Source of the DNA: an uncultured Eubacteriales bacterium
GTDB taxonomy: Bacteria > Bacillota > Clostridia > Oscillospirales > Oscillospiraceae
Direction: 5' to 3'
Assembly: GCA_900543625.1 (NCBI GenBank)
Contig: UQSF01000018.1
Location: forward strand, 1 to 41,962
DNA: 41,962 bases
The notes under the pieces were generated by a model that did no database searches, was not told where the DNA came from, and was given only the letters and a program-made list of their open reading frames with translations. Below are positions 40,355 to 41,962 of the stretch, in pieces. The translations under genes were made by a program, and so were the position numbers. The first letter of the stretch is position 1. Each line of letters begins with the position of its first letter.

Positions 40355-41554
40355 TTACTGCTGCGCCTGGATCTTTTTGATCTCCAGCGACTCGATGAAC
40401 GCCTGGAACCGGGTACGCAGCTGACCGGAGGCGGCGCTCGTGTAATCCTTCTCGATCTGGCACACCGGAATGCTGCGCGGCAGCTCGTAGCCCTCGTAGA
40501 ACCACATGCCGTCCTGCGCGCGCTCGTAGCCCCAGTATTCGCAGAACTTCATGTTCTCGACGATGATGCCGTCGGCGTGGTATTTCTCCGCGAGATCGAA
40601 GATGTAGCGCTTGCGCGCGATGATGTTCTCGGGTCCCATGGCGCGCGGGCACTGGTTACGCCACATATAGTAGTCGGCGATGGACTGCAGAACGTCCTTG
40701 CCCTCCTCGAGCGGGATCTCCTCGCGGCCGGGCATCGAGCCGAAGCAGTAGCGGTCGGCCACGACGAGACCGCCGGCCATCTCGCACATTTTCGTAAACT
40801 CCGGGTCGTCGATCTCGCTGCCCGCGATGAGCACACGCGCCCGGTAGCCCGGTTTCGGGTCGGGCTCGCGCGTGCGCAGCTCCTGCAGCGTCTCGCGCAG
40901 GTAGGGCAGGATGAGATCTTTCGGGCACGTCTGCGTGCACAGCTGGATGACGTGGAATTCATAGCCCGTGATGACGGGGTTTTCCGCCTCACGCATGGCG
41001 TTGATCTCCGTCATGATGCGGCAGACTTCGTTGAACTGCTCAACAGCCTTGCGAAGGTTTGCCTCGGAAAAGTCCACACCGTAGACCTTTTCGAGCGGCT
41101 GGAGGATCTTCTGCTCGATCTGGCGGCGGTAGTAGCCCGCGTGCCACTCGGTCTTGCGCAGCGGCATGTCGAGATATGTGCAGAAAAATTTCTCGTTCGG
41201 GATCAGCTCGCAGTATTCAAAATACTGCTCCATGCGGTTCATCGTCGTGCAGCACTCCTGCCCGATGAGCGCGGAGATAAAGTTGTAGCCGCCCTCGAAC
41301 GCGCGCTCGAGGATGCTCTTGGAGTATGGACACGAGCGGTTGGTCATGTAATAGGTGGCCATGTCGGGGTTGGTGCAGTTCGGCGCGCGCAGACGCACGC
41401 CAAAGCACTTGTCCGTATCCAGCAAAACCTCCGGTATGTACGAACAGTTCCATGCCAGCGCCAGCCGCCCGTCCCCACAGGCGGCCTGAACCAGGTCGTT
41501 GTTTGCCTGCTGCAGCAGGTTCTCGAAATAGATCAGATGCTTCAGGTCTCTCAT
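40355..41554 (-). CDS. 2-hydroxyacyl-CoA dehydratase family subunit (smaller)
   Basis: The 399-residue protein is a second dehydratase-family subunit: LALAWNCSYIPEVLLDTDKC, PNCTNPDMATYYMTNRSCPY, FISALIGQECCTTMNRM, and the C-terminal region HADGIIVENMKFCEYWGYER. The Cys residues fit cluster ligation. It would pair with the larger subunit, whose gene starts 15 bases downstream. The start at 41554 follows GGAGGG by about 9 bases; the longer reading to 41617 lacks a site. It is the first gene of its operon, with a consensus promoter at 41643-41671. Confidence 0.82.
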   Translation of the reverse strand: MRDLKHLIYFENLLQQANNDLVQAACGDGRLALAWNCSYIPEVLLDTDKCFGVRLRAPNCTNPDMATYYMTNRSCPYSKSILERAFEGGYNFISALIGQECCTTMNRMEQYFEYCELIPNEKFFCTYLDMPLRKTEWHAGYYRRQIEQKILQPLEKVYGVDFSEANLRKAVEQFNEVCRIMTEINAMREAENPVITGYEFHVIQLCTQTCPKDLILPYLRETLQELRTREPDPKPGYRARVLIAGSEIDDPEFTKMCEMAGGLVVADRYCFGSMPGREEIPLEEGKDVLQSIADYYMWRNQCPRAMGPENIIARKRYIFDLAEKYHADGIIVENMKFCEYWGYERAQDGMWFYEGYELPRSIPVCQIEKDYTSAASGQLRTRFQAFIESLEIKKIQAQQ

Positions 41555-41642
41555 TCGCGCATTCCCTCCTTCATTGCACGGTTCTCGCGCCACCTTTGAA
41601 AATTCGACATTTTGCACAAGCGCGGAACGTTAGCGCACGTTT

Positions 41643-41671
41643 ATTATAGGACTTTGTCCGAATCATGTCAA
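41643..41671 (-). promoter_or_regulatory. Consensus promoter of the dehydratase operon
   Basis: Minus-strand TTGACA (41666-41671) and TATAAT (41643-41648), 17 bases apart: a perfect sigma-A match. The leader is about 80 bases. Confidence 0.92.
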
Positions 41672-41683
41672 TATGTGTAACTA

Positions 41684-41701
41684 ATGTTTGTTAACAAACA
41701 T
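41684..41701. promoter_or_regulatory. 18-bp palindromic candidate operator
   Basis: ATGTTTGTTAACAAACAT is a perfect palindrome 12 bases upstream of the -35 box of the dehydratase operon. This is a typical place for an activator or a dimeric repressor. It does not match the Rex, CcpA or Fur consensus as I know them. Confidence 0.6.
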
Positions 41702-41799
41702 CCGGCGCTCCGCCTGTTTGTTTGCCGCGCGCCGCAGCCCGCGCTGCGAGCGCCCGGCGCGCAGAATGTCGGCTCCGGTCAAATGCGGGTAAAAACTAT

Positions 41800-41828
41800 T
41801 TGCATATGGGATTAAATTGGCATATAAT
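41800..41828 (+). promoter_or_regulatory. Promoter of the divergent right-edge gene
   Basis: TTGCAT (41800-41805) and TATAAT (41823-41828) with 17 bases between, 37 bases before the ATG at 41866. Confidence 0.75.
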
Positions 41829-41865
41829 TTTCCCGTTGACTGCATTGTGAGAAAGGGCGGCGCGT

Positions 41866-41962
41866 ATGTTCTGGCTCTGGCTGCTTTTATATGGCCTGCT
41901 CTTCGCCGTGCCCCGCGCGCTCGCGCCGGCCGCGGCGCCGCTGCTCACGCCGGCGCTGCTGG
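41866..41962 (+). CDS. 5' end of a membrane or exported protein (partial)
   Basis: The first 32 residues (MFWLWLLLYGLLFAVPRALA, then Pro/Ala/Leu-rich) form a hydrophobic N-terminus, either a signal peptide or first membrane helix. GAAAGGGCGG lies upstream of the ATG and a good promoter precedes it. The gene runs off the window, so no family can be assigned. Confidence 0.65.
   Translation, partial: MFWLWLLLYGLLFAVPRALAPAAAPLLTPALL

Overview
The window looks like chromosome of a GC-rich, spore-forming member of the Clostridia, probably an Oscillospiraceae-type gut anaerobe. Supporting this are a germination protease gene (gpr), soj/spo0J-type parA-parB with two canonical parS sites, serS directly behind parB, strong AGGAGG ribosome binding sites with sigma-A promoters, and a 2-hydroxyacyl-CoA dehydratase-like operon with Fe-S oxidoreductase genes. 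The genus assignment is inference.

Positions 1-22250 hold the most striking content. A run of 15 minus-strand genes of about 21 kb reads from a TTGACT-17-TATCAT promoter near 22.2 kb down to 964. Four junctions are ATGA overlaps and most others are gaps under 100 bases. In transcription order it encodes: a YdjI-like SPFH protein with two zinc ribbons; a multi-spanning membrane protein; a zinc-ribbon helical-repeat protein; a HerA/VirB4-like ATPase; an 896-residue protein with acidic repeats, a C39-like cysteine peptidase domain and a C-terminal RelA/SpoT-like or toxin-like domain; a 380-residue unknown; two coiled-coil membrane paralogues; two small unknowns; a Ycf46-like AAA+ ATPase; a third coiled-coil membrane paralogue; an amidase fused to a class A beta-lactamase-like domain; and two zinc-ribbon/transmembrane proteins ending in a discoidin-like and a YARHG domain. 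I know of no described system with this composition. The reading offered here is a membrane- and wall-associated machine with two motors (HerA-like and Ycf46-like), scaffold proteins, a cell-wall hydrolase and a candidate effector. The SPFH plus membrane plus zinc-ribbon start recalls the PspA-linked ydjGHI genes of Bacillus subtilis, but no pspA is present. A separately promoted helix-turn-helix gene follows at 181-618.

Positions 22250-27180 are a mosaic accessory region. It holds small hypothetical genes, an XRE-type regulator, a decayed DUF559/Vsr-like nuclease fragment with an overlapping small ORF, and an AT-rich two-gene module (ABC-type AAA ATPase plus TOPRIM protein). That module resembles ATPase-TOPRIM phage defence pairs and lies near the 3' end of an initiator tRNA gene.

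Positions 27180-34752 are conserved housekeeping: tRNA-fMet, mscL, serS, parB, parA, two parS sites, gpr on the minus strand; rpsT, a diacylglycerol-kinase-family gene and asnS on the plus strand. The parS sites suggest closeness to the replication origin. A hairpin-rich noncoding block (34764-35035) separates this from the last region.

Positions 35066-41554 hold two minus-strand operons: two 2-hydroxyacyl-CoA dehydratase-family subunits, a small membrane protein and a zinc-ribbon protein; then, after a terminator, a large Fe-S/FAD GltD-like oxidoreductase and hypA. A perfect 18-bp palindrome lies just upstream of a consensus promoter for the first operon. A divergent gene begins at 41866 and runs off the window.
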